A DNA stretch of 59,934 bases from positions 1 through 59,934 of the forward strand of contig CACLSS010000003.1 in NCBI GenBank assembly GCA_902609645.1, written 5' to 3'. Below are positions 38,268-47,821 of this stretch, one piece after another. Each line of letters starts with the position of its first letter. The first letter of the stretch is position 1. The DNA is from an uncultured Pelagibacteraceae bacterium. Its GTDB lineage: Bacteria > Pseudomonadota > Alphaproteobacteria > Pelagibacterales > Pelagibacteraceae. The position numbers were made by a program, and so were the translations under genes. The notes beneath the pieces are model-generated. The model saw only the letters and a list, made by a program, of their open reading frames with translations, was not told where the DNA came from and ran no database searches.

Positions 38268-38840
38268 ATGTTATTATTAGTAGGTTTAGGAAACCCAGGT
38301 CCAAATACGGATAACAACAGACACAATATTGGATTTAAAGTTATTGATGCGATCAATCAACAATTTAGTCTCTCAAAACAAAAACCAAAATTCAAAGGTC
38401 TTCTTACAACTGGGAATATTGAAAATAAAAAAGTTTACGCAATAAAGCCTTTAACGTTTATGAATAACTCAGGAACTTGCATTAGAGAATTAATAGAATA
38501 TTTTAAAATAGATGCTAAGAACGTTTTTGTTTTCCACGATGATCTAGACATTGACCTTGGTAAGGTTAAAGCGAAGTTCGGTGGGAGTAGTGCAGGACAT
38601 CATGGTATAGAGTCAATTGATAAATCAATAGGAAAAGACTACTCAAGAGTGAGAATAGGAATTGGTCATCCAAAAAATGGCAAAAAAGTTGATACACACG
38701 TTCTTGAGGACTTCAGTGAGAATGAGGAAGACAGAATAAAAGATATAACTGAAAATATTGTAAAGCTTATTCCAACTTTAATTGAGAAAAAAATTGATAT
38801 TTTTTCCAGCAAGGTGAACGAAAATCTTAATGGGATTTAA
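38268..38840 (+). CDS. pth: peptidyl-tRNA hydrolase
   Basis: Releases tRNA from peptidyl-tRNA dropped from ribosomes. The 190 residues contain GLGNPGPNTDNNRHNIGFKV with the catalytic His (about 23) after Asn, KPLTFMNNSG (about 64-73), VFHDDLDIDLGKVKAK (Asp about 96), GGSSAGHHGIESI and RVRIGIGHP. All catalytic residues are present. It lies 6 bases after rplY and overlaps ychF by 11 bases. Confidence 0.96.
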   Translation: MLLLVGLGNPGPNTDNNRHNIGFKVIDAINQQFSLSKQKPKFKGLLTTGNIENKKVYAIKPLTFMNNSGTCIRELIEYFKIDAKNVFVFHDDLDIDLGKVKAKFGGSSAGHHGIESIDKSIGKDYSRVRIGIGHPKNGKKVDTHVLEDFSENEEDRIKDITENIVKLIPTLIEKKIDIFSSKVNENLNGI

Positions 38841-39903
38841 GTGTGGAATTGTTGGGCTGCCAAATGTTGGGAAGTCTACTTTGTTTAATGCTTTAACATC
38901 TTCTAAAAACGCCCAAGCTGCGAATTTTCCTTTTTGTACAATAGATCCCAATATTGGAATTGTCGATGTTCCAGATGACAGGCTTAATATTTTGCATAAA
39001 TTATCCAAATCAAAAAAAAAAATTAATACAAATATTACATTTGTTGATATTGCCGGACTTGTAAAAGGAGCATCAAAGGGTGAAGGTTTAGGTAATAAAT
39101 TTTTATCACATATTAGAGAAGTTGATGCAATTATTCATCTTGTTAGATGCTTCGACTCAACAAATATACAGCACGTAAATAAAAAAATAGATCCTATAAA
39201 TGATTTAGAAACTATAAAAACAGAAATTTTGCTATCAGATATTGGGACATTGGAAAAAAAACTTGAAAAAAACTCAAAAAAAAAGATGTCAGATAAAGAG
39301 ATAATATTATTAGAGGAGATTCTAAAAAAATTAAATACCGGTGATAATATTAAAGAGTATAGTATTTTAGAAAATTATAATATTTTGAGAGAGATAGGTC
39401 TGATATCTATAAAACCATATATAATAGTTTGTAATGTTGATGAGGAAAATGTCTCGAAAGGGAATAATTACACAAAAGCCTTAAAAGAAAAGTACCCTGA
39501 CGAAAAATTTGTTACAATTTGTGCTGATATCGAAGACCAAATTACTGAACTAAAATCAGATGAAAAAGAACTTTATATGAAAAATATTGGTTTAGAAAAG
39601 ACCGGCCTTAATAAACTTATAAATACAGGTTATGATTTACTTAATTTAAACACTTTTTTTACTTCAGGTCCTGAAGAAACTAGAGCGTGGACAATAAAAG
39701 AAAATACAGCCGCACCTCAAGCTGCTGCTGTAATACACACAGATTTTGAGAAAAAATTTATAAGAGCCGAAGCAGTTTCTTTTGATGATTTTCAAAAATA
39801 TGGGAGTTTTGAAAAAGCTAAAGAAAATGGGAAACTAAGGTTAGAAGGAAAAGATTATTTAGTTAAAGATGGGGACGTATTATTTTTCAGAGTCAATCCT
39901 TGA
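38830..39903 (+). CDS. ychF: redox/stress-linked GTPase-like ATPase YchF (OLA1)
   Basis: Obg-family P-loop protein with ATPase activity that binds ribosomes. In 357 residues: G1 GLPNVGKSTLFNAL (about 8-21), switch region FPFCTIDPNIG, G3 DIAGLVKGASKGEGLGNKFL (about 68-87), a coiled-coil insert, NVDEEN in place of NKxD (explaining ATP preference), and a C-terminal TGS domain ([28 protein letters not shown]). The pth-ychF pair is widely conserved. The 3' end overlaps the convergent cytochrome c1 gene by 24 bases. Confidence 0.96.
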   Translation: MGFKCGIVGLPNVGKSTLFNALTSSKNAQAANFPFCTIDPNIGIVDVPDDRLNILHKLSKSKKKINTNITFVDIAGLVKGASKGEGLGNKFLSHIREVDAIIHLVRCFDSTNIQHVNKKIDPINDLETIKTEILLSDIGTLEKKLEKNSKKKMSDKEIILLEEILKKLNTGDNIKEYSILENYNILREIGLISIKPYIIVCNVDEENVSKGNNYTKALKEKYPDEKFVTICADIEDQITELKSDEKELYMKNIGLEKTGLNKLINTGYDLLNLNTFFTSGPEETRAWTIKENTAAPQAAAVIHTDFEKKFIRAEAVSFDDFQKYGSFEKAKENGKLRLEGKDYLVKDGDVLFFRVNP

Positions 39904-40665
39904 CCAAATTCTTCTCATACTTAAGTAAACCAGTAGAGTAAATATTGTTAAGAAAATTATTACTTTAACTCCCATTTTATGTCTTGTTTCCAAATGAGGC
40001 TCAGCAGTCCAAGTAAGAAAAGTTGTTACATCTTTTGCCATTTGCGCTTGGGTAGTTTGTGTCCCATCAGCATAAGTAACTATTCCTTCGGACAATGGAT
40101 TTGACATTTTAATTTTTTGCCCATCCATATATTTATTGTAGTATACGCCGTCCTCCAACTCGAAGCCTGCTGGTGGATCTTCATAACCCATTAGAACAGA
40201 ATAAATATAGTCTGATCCTCCTTTTCGAGCTTTAACTAATACTGACATATCTGGAGGATATGCCCCTCCATTTGCAGCAGTTGCAGCCTGTACATTAGGA
40301 TATGGTGAAACAAATTTGTCAGATGGTCTACCTGGCCTAGTAAACATTTCACCATCAGAATTCGGTCCATCTTCGACTTCAAAATTTGCTGCAATTGCTT
40401 TAACTTGTTCAACTGAAAATTCCGGGCCACCCTTTTCACCTAAATTTCTGTAACTTACTAAATTCATTGAGTGACAAGAAGCGCAAACTTCTGTGTAAAC
40501 TTGGTAGCCTCTTTGCAATGAGGCTCTATCAAATTTTCCTGTAACCCCTTTAAAGGACCAATCAATCTTAAGAAGTTTAACCTTTTCTTCTGATCTAACA
40601 CTATTAAATGTAATTGAAAAAAATATAAGAAAAAGAATTAAAAATCGTACTCTAAGATTACACAT
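39880..40665 (-). CDS. petC: cytochrome c1 of the bc1 complex
   Basis: Heme c subunit that passes electrons from the Rieske protein to soluble cytochrome c. From ATG 40665 the 261-residue protein has a signal peptide ([20 protein letters not shown]), the heme site CASCH (about 52-56), further conserved [13 protein letters not shown] and the Met-ligand region after [16 protein letters not shown], and a C-terminal membrane anchor ([14 protein letters not shown]). I chose this start because it gives a clean signal peptide and overlaps the petB stop by only 8 bases. Third gene of petABC. Confidence 0.94.
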   Translation of the reverse strand: MCNLRVRFLILFLIFFSITFNSVRSEEKVKLLKIDWSFKGVTGKFDRASLQRGYQVYTEVCASCHSMNLVSYRNLGEKGGPEFSVEQVKAIAANFEVEDGPNSDGEMFTRPGRPSDKFVSPYPNVQAATAANGGAYPPDMSVLVKARKGGSDYIYSVLMGYEDPPAGFELEDGVYYNKYMDGQKIKMSNPLSEGIVTYADGTQTTQAQMAKDVTTFLTWTAEPHLETRHKMGVKVIIFLTIFTLLVYLSMRRIWSRIDSEK

Positions 40666-41914
40666 CTTTTCTATCACTTCTGGCCATTTCAGGTTTAAGC
40701 ATACCACCTAATACAGGTTCTGAAATACTTAACGGCACTGGTTCTGTCTTTTCAATTCTACTTAGGACAGGAAGGACAATTAAAAAGTGAGCAAAATAAT
40801 AAATTGTTCCAACTCTTGCTATTAGTAAGTATAAACCTTCCGCTGGCATTGCCCCTACGTATCCTAAAGCTAATACGTCAATTACAAGCAACCAAAAGAA
40901 CTTTTTGTAAAGTGGTCTGAAAACAGTTGATCTAACTTTGCTACTATCTAGCCAAGGAAGAGCCATTAAAATAAAAATAGATCCTAGCATCAAAACCACT
41001 CCACCGAGTTTATCTGGAACAGCTCTTAAGATCGCATAAAAAGGTAATAGATACCATTCTGGAACAATATGTTTTGGTGTTACCAATGGATTTGCTTCTA
41101 TATAATTATCGCTGTGACCAAGAATGTTTGGAGCGAAAAATATGAATCCAGCAAAAATAGTCATAAAAATTAAAAGTGCAAATAAATCTTTGATTGTAAT
41201 ATATGGATGAAATGGAACTGTATCCTTTGACGGTTTTTTAATATCAATTCCAATTGGATTGTTATTGCCTGGTACGTGTAAAGCCCATATATGCAATACT
41301 ACTAATCCTAATATTAAAAATGGAAAAAGATAGTGAAGGCTAAAAAATCTTGTTAATGTTGGATTATCGACTGAGTATCCTCCCCATAACCAAGTTACTA
41401 TACTCTCGCCTACTAAAGGAATTGCACTAAATAAATTTGTAATTACTGTTGCTCCCCAAAAACTCATTTGGCCCCAAGGTAAAACATATCCCATGAAAGC
41501 AGTTGCCATCATCAAAAGGTAAATTAACATTCCAAGAATCCAAATTATTTCTCTAGGTGATCTGTAAGATCCATAAAAAAGGGATCTAAATATATGAATG
41601 TATACTGCTAAAAAAAACATGGAAGCACCGTTGCTGTGAATGTATCGTATTAACCATCCATAATTTACGTCCCTCATAATATGTTCAATACTACTGAATG
41701 CCATATCGGCATGTGCAACGTAGTGCATACCCAAAACAATTCCAGTAATAATTTGGGATATTAAGCAAAACGTTAAAATCCCCCCAAAAGTCCACCAGTA
41801 ATTTAAATTTTTGGGTGTTGGATAATCTGTTAAATGTTTACTTAAAGTTAATAACGGAAGTCTATCATTAAACCATTTTCCAAATTTTGAACTCGGTACG
41901 TAATTTTCACTCAT
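40658..41914 (-). CDS. petB: cytochrome b of the bc1 complex
   Basis: Dihaem membrane subunit carrying the Qo and Qi quinone sites. In 418 residues: eight hydrophobic helices, heme-binding histidines in helices B and D ([38 protein letters not shown] region), the Qo-site PEWY as [16 protein letters not shown] (about 282), and [15 protein letters not shown]. Length is standard for proteobacterial cytochrome b. It lies 6 bases downstream of the Rieske gene and is followed by petC, as in all alphaproteobacteria and mitochondrial ancestors. Confidence 0.97.
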   Translation of the reverse strand: MSENYVPSSKFGKWFNDRLPLLTLSKHLTDYPTPKNLNYWWTFGGILTFCLISQIITGIVLGMHYVAHADMAFSSIEHIMRDVNYGWLIRYIHSNGASMFFLAVYIHIFRSLFYGSYRSPREIIWILGMLIYLLMMATAFMGYVLPWGQMSFWGATVITNLFSAIPLVGESIVTWLWGGYSVDNPTLTRFFSLHYLFPFLILGLVVLHIWALHVPGNNNPIGIDIKKPSKDTVPFHPYITIKDLFALLIFMTIFAGFIFFAPNILGHSDNYIEANPLVTPKHIVPEWYLLPFYAILRAVPDKLGGVVLMLGSIFILMALPWLDSSKVRSTVFRPLYKKFFWLLVIDVLALGYVGAMPAEGLYLLIARVGTIYYFAHFLIVLPVLSRIEKTEPVPLSISEPVLGGMLKPEMARSDRKDV

Positions 41915-41920
41915 AGTCTT

Positions 41921-42436
41921 TTATCCAATCTTAATTGTGTTGTCGTCAACGAAAGCATATTTAGGAATCTCCATATTAGTTGGAGCAGGTCCTTTTCTTA
42001 TTCTTCCAGAGGTATCGTAATGTGATCCATGGCATGGACAAAACCATCCATTGTATTCACCCTTATCAGATAAAGGTACACATCCAAGGTGAGTACAAAT
42101 TCCTAACATTACCAACCACTCAGGTTTTTTTACTCTATCTTGATCCTTTTCGGGATGAGGTAGATCGTCCAAACTTACTGATTGCGCTTCAGCAATCTCC
42201 TCTTGGGTTCTTCTTTTAATAAAAACTGGTTTTCCTCTCCATAAAACTGTAACTGATTTTCCAGGTTCGATTTGGCTTATATCAACTTCGGTTGATGCCA
42301 ATGCTTTGACTGAACTATCTGGATTCATTTGGTCAATTAAAGGCCAAATAGTTGCACCTATACCAATAGCTCCAACTGTATAGCTAGCCGTAAAAATAAA
42401 ATCTCTTCTGTTGCCCTTTTTTTCTGGTTTATCCAT
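41921..42436 (-). CDS. petA: Rieske iron-sulfur subunit of the bc1 complex
   Basis: Carries the [2Fe-2S] cluster that oxidises ubiquinol at the Qo site. The 171 residues start with a twin-arginine-like signal (NRRDFIFTASYTVGAIG, about 9-25), which doubles as the membrane anchor. The cluster ligands are Cys114 and His116 in CTHLGC and Cys133 and His136 in CPCHGSH, with the Cys119-Cys135 disulfide pair. First gene of petABC; its upstream region is shared with divergent hemF and holds two palindromes. Confidence 0.96.
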   Translation of the reverse strand: MDKPEKKGNRRDFIFTASYTVGAIGIGATIWPLIDQMNPDSSVKALASTEVDISQIEPGKSVTVLWRGKPVFIKRRTQEEIAEAQSVSLDDLPHPEKDQDRVKKPEWLVMLGICTHLGCVPLSDKGEYNGWFCPCHGSHYDTSGRIRKGPAPTNMEIPKYAFVDDNTIKIG

Positions 42437-42563
42437 AGATTTATAATATCATTTAATACTATTAAATAAGGCTTATTTAAAGATCTTGGTAGGGTCATAA
42501 TGACACAAAAATATACTAAAAAATCGAAGTTTTTTTAGATTATAAACAAGAAAATTATTTTTT
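42437..42563. promoter_or_regulatory. divergent petA/hemF control region with dyad symmetries
   Basis: This 127-base gap separates petABC from hemF-greA. It holds a perfect 9+1+9 palindrome TTAAATAAGGCTTATTTAA (42462-42480), a perfect 5+1+5 palindrome GTCATAATGAC (42494-42504), and a dyad CTAAAAAA/TTTTTTAG (42516-42523, 42531-42538). No clear consensus promoter was found on either strand. The factor is unknown; an iron- or oxygen-linked regulator would fit the genes served. Confidence 0.45.
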
Positions 42564-43406
42564 ATGGACTTAAATTTAGAAATTCAAAAAAAACTATCTA
42601 CTGCGTGGTTTTTGTATCTCCAATCACTAATCTGTTATGAATTTGAAAGGATTGAAAAAGAGGTATCGAAAAGAAAAAGGATGGTATCAAAAAAATTTAA
42701 AAAAAATACGTGGAGTAAAAAAGATGTTAATGAAGGAGGTGGACAATACTTTATACTTAAAAATGGACAGGTATTTGACCAGGTAGGCGTAAACTTTTCA
42801 AGAGTTCAGGGAAGATTTCCTAAAAATTTTAGATCAAAAATACCGGGAGCAAATAAAAATCCTAATTACTGGGCATCAGGAATTTCGGTTGTCGCTCACA
42901 TGAAAAATCCTAAAGTTCCTGCAGTACATTTTAATACAAGATTTATTGTTACTTCTAAAAGTTGGTTTGGTGGAGGTATGGACGTAACACCGAGTTTTAA
43001 AGACAATAGAGAAAAAATATTAGTACATAAAAATTTAAAAAATTTATGTATTAAAAATAAAAAAAATTATAACAATTATAAAAAGTGGTGTGATAAGTAC
43101 TTCTTTATAAGACATAGAGAAGAGCCACGAGGTATTGGAGGAATTTTTTTTGATTATTTATATAACGACTGGGATCAAAACTTTAAATTTATAAGGGAGT
43201 TGGGACTATGTTTTCTTACTACCTCTCAAGAGATTATAAATAGTAAAATCAAAAAAAAATGGAATAAAAAACACAAATATGATCAGAACTTAAAAAGAAA
43301 AAGGTACGTCGAATTTAATTTGTTATATGATAGAGGTACAAAATTTGGATTAAATACCGGTGGAAACGTAGACGCAATTTTTATGTCATTTCCTCCATTA
43401 AATTAA
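42564..43406 (+). CDS. hemF: oxygen-dependent coproporphyrinogen III oxidase
   Basis: Oxidative decarboxylation of coproporphyrinogen III to protoporphyrinogen IX in heme synthesis. The 280 residues include GGGQYFILKNGQVFDQVGVN (about 53-72), VHFNTRFI, WFGGGMDVTP (about 134-143), RHREEPRGIGGIFFDYL (about 190-206) and YVEFNLLYDRGTKFGL. These are the hallmark blocks of the aerobic enzyme. It is divergent from the cytochrome bc1 genes, which need heme, and is followed 1 base later by greA. Confidence 0.95.
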   Translation: MDLNLEIQKKLSTAWFLYLQSLICYEFERIEKEVSKRKRMVSKKFKKNTWSKKDVNEGGGQYFILKNGQVFDQVGVNFSRVQGRFPKNFRSKIPGANKNPNYWASGISVVAHMKNPKVPAVHFNTRFIVTSKSWFGGGMDVTPSFKDNREKILVHKNLKNLCIKNKKNYNNYKKWCDKYFFIRHREEPRGIGGIFFDYLYNDWDQNFKFIRELGLCFLTTSQEIINSKIKKKWNKKHKYDQNLKRKRYVEFNLLYDRGTKFGLNTGGNVDAIFMSFPPLN

Positions 43407-43407
43407 A

Positions 43408-43884
43408 ATGGAAAAAGAACCCATAACAACCCAAGGACTTAAAAAACTTCAAGAAGAATTAGAAGATTTAAAAAATAATAAAAGACCAAAAGTAGTTGCG
43501 GCTATCGCCGAGGCTAGAGCTCATGGTGACCTAAAAGAGAATGCTGAGTATCATGCTGCAAAAGATCAACAAGGCCATATAGAGGGAAGAGTTCTTGAGA
43601 TTAATGATATCATTGCTAGAGCAAATGTTATTGATGTATCAAAAATTGATAATACAGGAAAAGTTATTTTTGGTTCAACAGTCTCTGTAAAAGATTTAGA
43701 AAATCAAAGTAAAAAAACTTTTAAAATAGTTGGTAAAGACGAAGCTGATATAAGTAAAAACTTAATTTATTTTAAATCACCAATCGGTAAATCACTTATT
43801 GGAAAATCTGTCAAAGATTTGATTACTGTAAATACACCATCGGGTGAAAAAAATTTTGAGATACTAGAAGTTCAATATATTTAA
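43408..43884 (+). CDS. greA: transcription elongation factor GreA
   Basis: Rescues backtracked RNA polymerase by stimulating transcript cleavage through its secondary channel. The 158 residues have an N-terminal coiled coil with the acidic tip ARAHGDLKENAEYHAAKDQQG (tip residues D and E about 41-44), then the FKBP-like C-terminal domain (TVSVKDLENQSKKTFKIVG; YFKSPIGKSLIGKSVKD). Length is the family norm. It lies one base after hemF and ends one base before the convergent CCA-adding enzyme. Confidence 0.97.
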   Translation: MEKEPITTQGLKKLQEELEDLKNNKRPKVVAAIAEARAHGDLKENAEYHAAKDQQGHIEGRVLEINDIIARANVIDVSKIDNTGKVIFGSTVSVKDLENQSKKTFKIVGKDEADISKNLIYFKSPIGKSLIGKSVKDLITVNTPSGEKNFEILEVQYI

Positions 43885-43885
43885 T

Positions 43886-45133
43886 TTATTTAAATTTTTT
43901 TATAGTTTTTGATAATTGATCATCGTCTAAATTAAAATTATTTTCAAGCCACTTATCCTTAATCTCTTGGATAGCCTCACCCATTTTTTTTCCACTTTTT
44001 AAACCTTTATTTAATAGATATTCACCAGTGATTGGAAACTTAGGTATAGAAACATCATCTATTTTTGACAAATTTTTAATAAATTCATTTGGTTTAAAAT
44101 TTTTTTTTATTATATTACTTAATAAAAATAATGATTTGATTTTTTCTTTACCAAACAAAAATATATTTTTATTTAGATCTTTTTTAAAAAAATTTTTGTT
44201 TGATTGAATTTCTTTAAAATACTTTCCACAAAAATTTAAGTGCTCTTTGGACTCATTGGAAATATTATACTTATGTGAAAAGTATTCATGATTGTTTGAT
44301 CCGTCAATTAAAAGTGAAGCTAAAATATTGTTATTACTTAAAATATTAGGGGAAAGTTTTCTTAAAGCTGAAAAATTACCTACCCTGTCAAAGTATTTAA
44401 ATTCTGGAAAAACTAAATTAAAAATTTTAAGAAAATTTTTATTTTTATTTAATTCCTCAAAATTTTCTAATTTTAAAATTTTATTTAACTCAATAAATAT
44501 TCTTTCTTTTGAAAGTTTTGTTACCCCACCCAAATTTTTTTGTATAGCCCGAAGTGTTTCTTTATCAAAATCAAAATTTGAATACTCTATTGAAAATCGT
44601 ACAAATCGTAAAATTCTTAAATAATCTTCTTTAATTCTTTGATCTGGATTTCCGATAAATTTTACAACTTTATTTTTTAAGTCAGAAACTCCAAGGTGTG
44701 GATCAAAAATTTTACCTTTTTCGCTCATATAAATTGCATTAAAAGTGAAATCTCTTCTTCGAGAGTCATCTTCCCAATCGTCAGTGAATACCACGGATGC
44801 ATGCCTTCCATCTGTAGACACATCTTTTCTTAAAGTGGTTATTTCAAAATGCTGTTTTTCAAAAACTAAAGTTAACGTTCCATGCTCAATACCAGTTTTT
44901 TTCACTTTGATATTTGTTTTCTCAAATTTTTTAATTATTTCCTCTGGTTTTAAAACTGTTGCAATATCTATGTCATCAATTTTTTGGTTTAATAAGTATT
45001 TTCTTACACAACCTCCAACAAACATAGCCTGAGGTTTGTCATGTCCTTCGTTTAAAGTTTTAAAAATATATTTAATATTTTCTGATTTATAAAATGGAAA
45101 TAGTAATTTTTTTAATTCGTAAAAAATATTCAT
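43886..45133 (-). CDS. cca: CCA tRNA nucleotidyltransferase / poly(A) polymerase family
   Basis: Class II nucleotidyltransferase that adds or repairs the 3' CCA of tRNAs. The 415 residues show FVGGCVRKYLLNQKIDDIDIAT (split here: GGCVRKYLL about 41, then the metal aspartates DDIDIA about 51), RRRDFTFNAIYM (about 120), and DYLRILRFVRFSIEY (about 166), which together define the head and neck of the family. The C-terminal half is diverged. The tRNAs in this window already encode CCA, so repair is the likely task. It could instead be a poly(A) polymerase; the sequence does not settle this. Confidence 0.88.
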   Translation of the reverse strand: MNIFYELKKLLFPFYKSENIKYIFKTLNEGHDKPQAMFVGGCVRKYLLNQKIDDIDIATVLKPEEIIKKFEKTNIKVKKTGIEHGTLTLVFEKQHFEITTLRKDVSTDGRHASVVFTDDWEDDSRRRDFTFNAIYMSEKGKIFDPHLGVSDLKNKVVKFIGNPDQRIKEDYLRILRFVRFSIEYSNFDFDKETLRAIQKNLGGVTKLSKERIFIELNKILKLENFEELNKNKNFLKIFNLVFPEFKYFDRVGNFSALRKLSPNILSNNNILASLLIDGSNNHEYFSHKYNISNESKEHLNFCGKYFKEIQSNKNFFKKDLNKNIFLFGKEKIKSLFLLSNIIKKNFKPNEFIKNLSKIDDVSIPKFPITGEYLLNKGLKSGKKMGEAIQEIKDKWLENNFNLDDDQLSKTIKKFK

Positions 45134-45136
45134 ATT

Positions 45137-45210
45137 TTGGCTGGGGCGCTAGGATTCGAACCTAGGATGGTGGTACCAAAAACCACTGCCTTACCGCTTG
45201 GCTACGCCCC
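45137..45210 (-). tRNA. tRNA-Gln (UUG)
   Basis: The minus strand folds as a cloverleaf with T1 and acceptor GGGGCG pairing to CGCCCCA, D-arm GCCAAGCGGTAAGGC, anticodon stem GTGGT/ACCAC around loop TTTTGGT (anticodon TTG), T-arm with GGTTCGAATCC, and an encoded 3' GCCA. The start TGGGGC and end CCCCAGCCA match E. coli tRNA-Gln. It lies between ispE and cca on the same strand. Confidence 0.96.
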
Positions 45211-45245
45211 AATTCAATTTTTTGATATACCACAAAAAATGAAAT

Positions 45246-46103
45246 TTAAATAGTTTTACCAACAACACACCAAAACTTGGGAAATCTTTTTCTGATTTTT
45301 TTTAATCCTATATCAGCACTCTTTTTTGTTAAAAATACACCAAAACAAGCAGAACCGGATCCTGTCACTCTTGAAAACTGACATCTTTTCAAACTCTTTA
45401 GCTCAAATAAAATTTTTTTAATTATAGGAAATTTTGATATTACAATACCCTGTAACGAATTTTGTTCATTTGACAAATTATTGATTATTTTTTTTTTTGA
45501 ACTTTTTGAATAAACTGTTTTTGCCTTAAAATTATTTAAATTACGAATATTCGAATATATTTCTTTTGTAGAGCATCTAAGAAAAGGATAAACAAGAATA
45601 AAATAAAGCTTAATTTTATTTTTTAAATTTGTAATTTTGTATAATTTTTTTTGAAAAATTTGATTTGAATAGAAAAATAATTTTAAATCAGAACCAATAT
45701 GTTTTGAAAAAATAGACTTGTTTTTCTCTGTTAGTTTTTTCTTTTCTACTAAGTTTTTGATTAAATAGGCCGCATTACTGGAACCACCTCCTAAACCAGA
45801 AAAAACGGGAATTTGTTTTTTAATTTTAATATCATACTTAAAATTTTGATCAATAAAACCTTTTTTCCTTAAAATATAAAGTGATTTAGTTATCGTATTA
45901 TTTTTGTTAATTTTATTAGAAAACTTTCCGTAAAATTTTACTTTATCTGTTTTAGATTTATTTTTCTTAACTTTTATTTCATCAAATAAATTAATTAAAA
46001 AAACTAAACTTTGAATATTATGAAGTCCAGTATTACTAACTTTTTTACCAATATTTAAAAATAGATTAATTTTAGCAAATGATTTGAACTTTTTTTTTCG
46101 CAT
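45246..46103 (-). CDS. ispE: 4-diphosphocytidyl-2-C-methyl-D-erythritol kinase
   Basis: GHMP kinase of the non-mevalonate isoprenoid pathway. The 285 residues have the N-terminal KSFAKINLFLNIGKK (about 6-20), the ATP-binding glycine loop PVFSGLGGGSSNAAYLI (about 99-115), and the C-terminal RVTGSGSACFGVF (about 247). The sequence is lysine-rich and diverged but all three GHMP motifs are present. Its isoprenoid product would also feed the carotenoid enzymes at the end of the window and ubiquinone. It follows the TPR gene by 9 bases. Confidence 0.9.
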   Translation of the reverse strand: MRKKKFKSFAKINLFLNIGKKVSNTGLHNIQSLVFLINLFDEIKVKKNKSKTDKVKFYGKFSNKINKNNTITKSLYILRKKGFIDQNFKYDIKIKKQIPVFSGLGGGSSNAAYLIKNLVEKKKLTEKNKSIFSKHIGSDLKLFFYSNQIFQKKLYKITNLKNKIKLYFILVYPFLRCSTKEIYSNIRNLNNFKAKTVYSKSSKKKIINNLSNEQNSLQGIVISKFPIIKKILFELKSLKRCQFSRVTGSGSACFGVFLTKKSADIGLKKIRKRFPKFWCVVGKTI

Positions 46104-46112
46104 TTATTGTAA

Positions 46113-47816
46113 TCAAATTTTTTTTAAACCAAATAATAATTTATTTTGAATCTTTTTTTTGAGTTCATCTTCAGTATCCTCTAATGTTAAAACGTATTCC
46201 CAATAATATCTTGCTTGGATTTTCTTGTCTATCATCCACAGACAGTCAGCAAAATGATCATTAACAACTGGATCGTCAGGCATCATTTGTATTGCTCTCT
46301 CTAAATGAAATTTGGCTTTATTAAAATTCTTAAGCTTGTATTGGGCCCAACCTAAAGAGTCAGTTATATATCCATCATTTTTTTTTAAATTATTTGCCTT
46401 CTCTAGCATAGAAAGTGCTTCTTTTGTTTTTTTATTCTGCTCTATCCAAGTGTATGCCAAATAATTTAAAGTGTAAGCTTGATTAGGTTCTATCTTAAGA
46501 GATAACAATAAATCTTTTTCTGCTAATTCCCAATTGCCGTTTCTCTCATAAGCAGTCCCTCTTCTATCCAAAATTCTAGGATACATTATATTGTCACTTT
46601 TCATTGTTGATAAAATATCTGAGTAAAGCTTAATTGACTCTGTAAATTTATCATGCCCCCTCAAAAAATTTGCAAAATCAAAAGTTCTAAAAATGTTTTT
46701 ATCAATATCCTTATAAATTCTATTTAAATATTTTAGAGACTTTTCTGAACTATCCAACTCTTCGATAATTAATGCGATTTCTTTACTTGCATGCCATTTA
46801 TAAAATGACCCAATTTTAAATAAATTTTCAAAATTTTTTTTTGACTCTTGATACTTTTTTAGCATTAGTAAATTTTCTGCAAGTAAAGCATTGTAAGAAA
46901 GGAAATTTGGATTAAGAAACTTTGATAAGTTTATATATAAATTTGAGAGTTCATATTTTTTTTGAACAGATAAAGCATTAGCAAAAGCATAAAATATTTC
47001 TGCCAAGATATGCTCTGGTTTTTTACAAGAAAATTGATTTTTATTAAAATTATCTTTATTTAAATTTTCCTTAAGCTGATTAATCAATAAGTTTCTAGGA
47101 TATTTATCTATTGTTAAATCAATAATTGACCTGGCCTCTTCTTCTCTGTCTTTTTTAATTAAATAGTTTGCGAAGAAAAAATTATATCTATAAAATTTTC
47201 CACTTTCATCTAATATAATTTTTGAAAATTTTTTGTCTAAATCAGAATTATCAAAATAACAGTAGGCAAAAACTTCCTGTATGGCTTTGAAACTGCCAAA
47301 ACTATCCGGCATTGACTTTATTTTATCAATGTCCTTAATATTATTTGATATCAAAATTTCAGACCAGTTTATTAAAGAAATTTTAAGTGGTTCAAAAATT
47401 AATGGATTTTTAATATTAGAGTCTAATTTACTAAAATGTAGTTTGGCTAAAGTATAGTTTTTGTTTTTAAATTCGTGCAAACCTAAAAAAAGTTTATTTT
47501 CAAAACTAGCGTTACCTTTTTTATCTAAACTTTTAGAAAAAGAGTATGCTTCATTATATTTTTGAAGATTAATCAATGATTGAATAAAAGTTGAAGAAAA
47601 TTTATTATTTTCTTTTTCAGATTTACCAAATTTATCAAAATATTTTTTTGAAACATCGTATTCGAAGTTGTTAAAAGCTACTGATCCTGAAAAATAATTG
47701 GATATATTTTTAGCATCTTTGCTAAAATCTAATATATTGGAGTGTGAATAAGTCGATATAATAAAAAATAATAGAGCTAATATGAAAGTTTTAAATATAT
47801 TATTGTTTAACATCAT
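46113..47816 (-). CDS. exported tetratricopeptide-repeat protein
   Basis: A 567-residue protein with an N-terminal signal peptide (MLNNNIFKTFILALLFFIIS, cleavage near SHS at about 25). Multiple TPR units follow; the clearest lie in the C-terminal third, for example RGTAYERNGNWELAEKDLLL, NYLAYTWIEQNKKTKEALSML and SLGWAQYKLKNFNKAKFHLE (about 425-510). The family is common in alphaproteobacteria as a periplasmic or outer-membrane-associated scaffold next to ispE. No catalytic domain is visible; function unknown. It is divergent from the uracil glycosylase gene across five bases. Confidence 0.8.
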   Translation of the reverse strand: MMLNNNIFKTFILALLFFIISTYSHSNILDFSKDAKNISNYFSGSVAFNNFEYDVSKKYFDKFGKSEKENNKFSSTFIQSLINLQKYNEAYSFSKSLDKKGNASFENKLFLGLHEFKNKNYTLAKLHFSKLDSNIKNPLIFEPLKISLINWSEILISNNIKDIDKIKSMPDSFGSFKAIQEVFAYCYFDNSDLDKKFSKIILDESGKFYRYNFFFANYLIKKDREEEARSIIDLTIDKYPRNLLINQLKENLNKDNFNKNQFSCKKPEHILAEIFYAFANALSVQKKYELSNLYINLSKFLNPNFLSYNALLAENLLMLKKYQESKKNFENLFKIGSFYKWHASKEIALIIEELDSSEKSLKYLNRIYKDIDKNIFRTFDFANFLRGHDKFTESIKLYSDILSTMKSDNIMYPRILDRRGTAYERNGNWELAEKDLLLSLKIEPNQAYTLNYLAYTWIEQNKKTKEALSMLEKANNLKKNDGYITDSLGWAQYKLKNFNKAKFHLERAIQMMPDDPVVNDHFADCLWMIDKKIQARYYWEYVLTLEDTEDELKKKIQNKLLFGLKKI

Positions 47817-47821
47817 AAAAT

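Noticed and set aside
37992..38356. Long open frames on both strands across the rplY tail and pth start
   Set aside because: They come from the biased, repetitive codons of the rplY tail, which remove stop codons in other frames. The peptides are low-complexity and match nothing.
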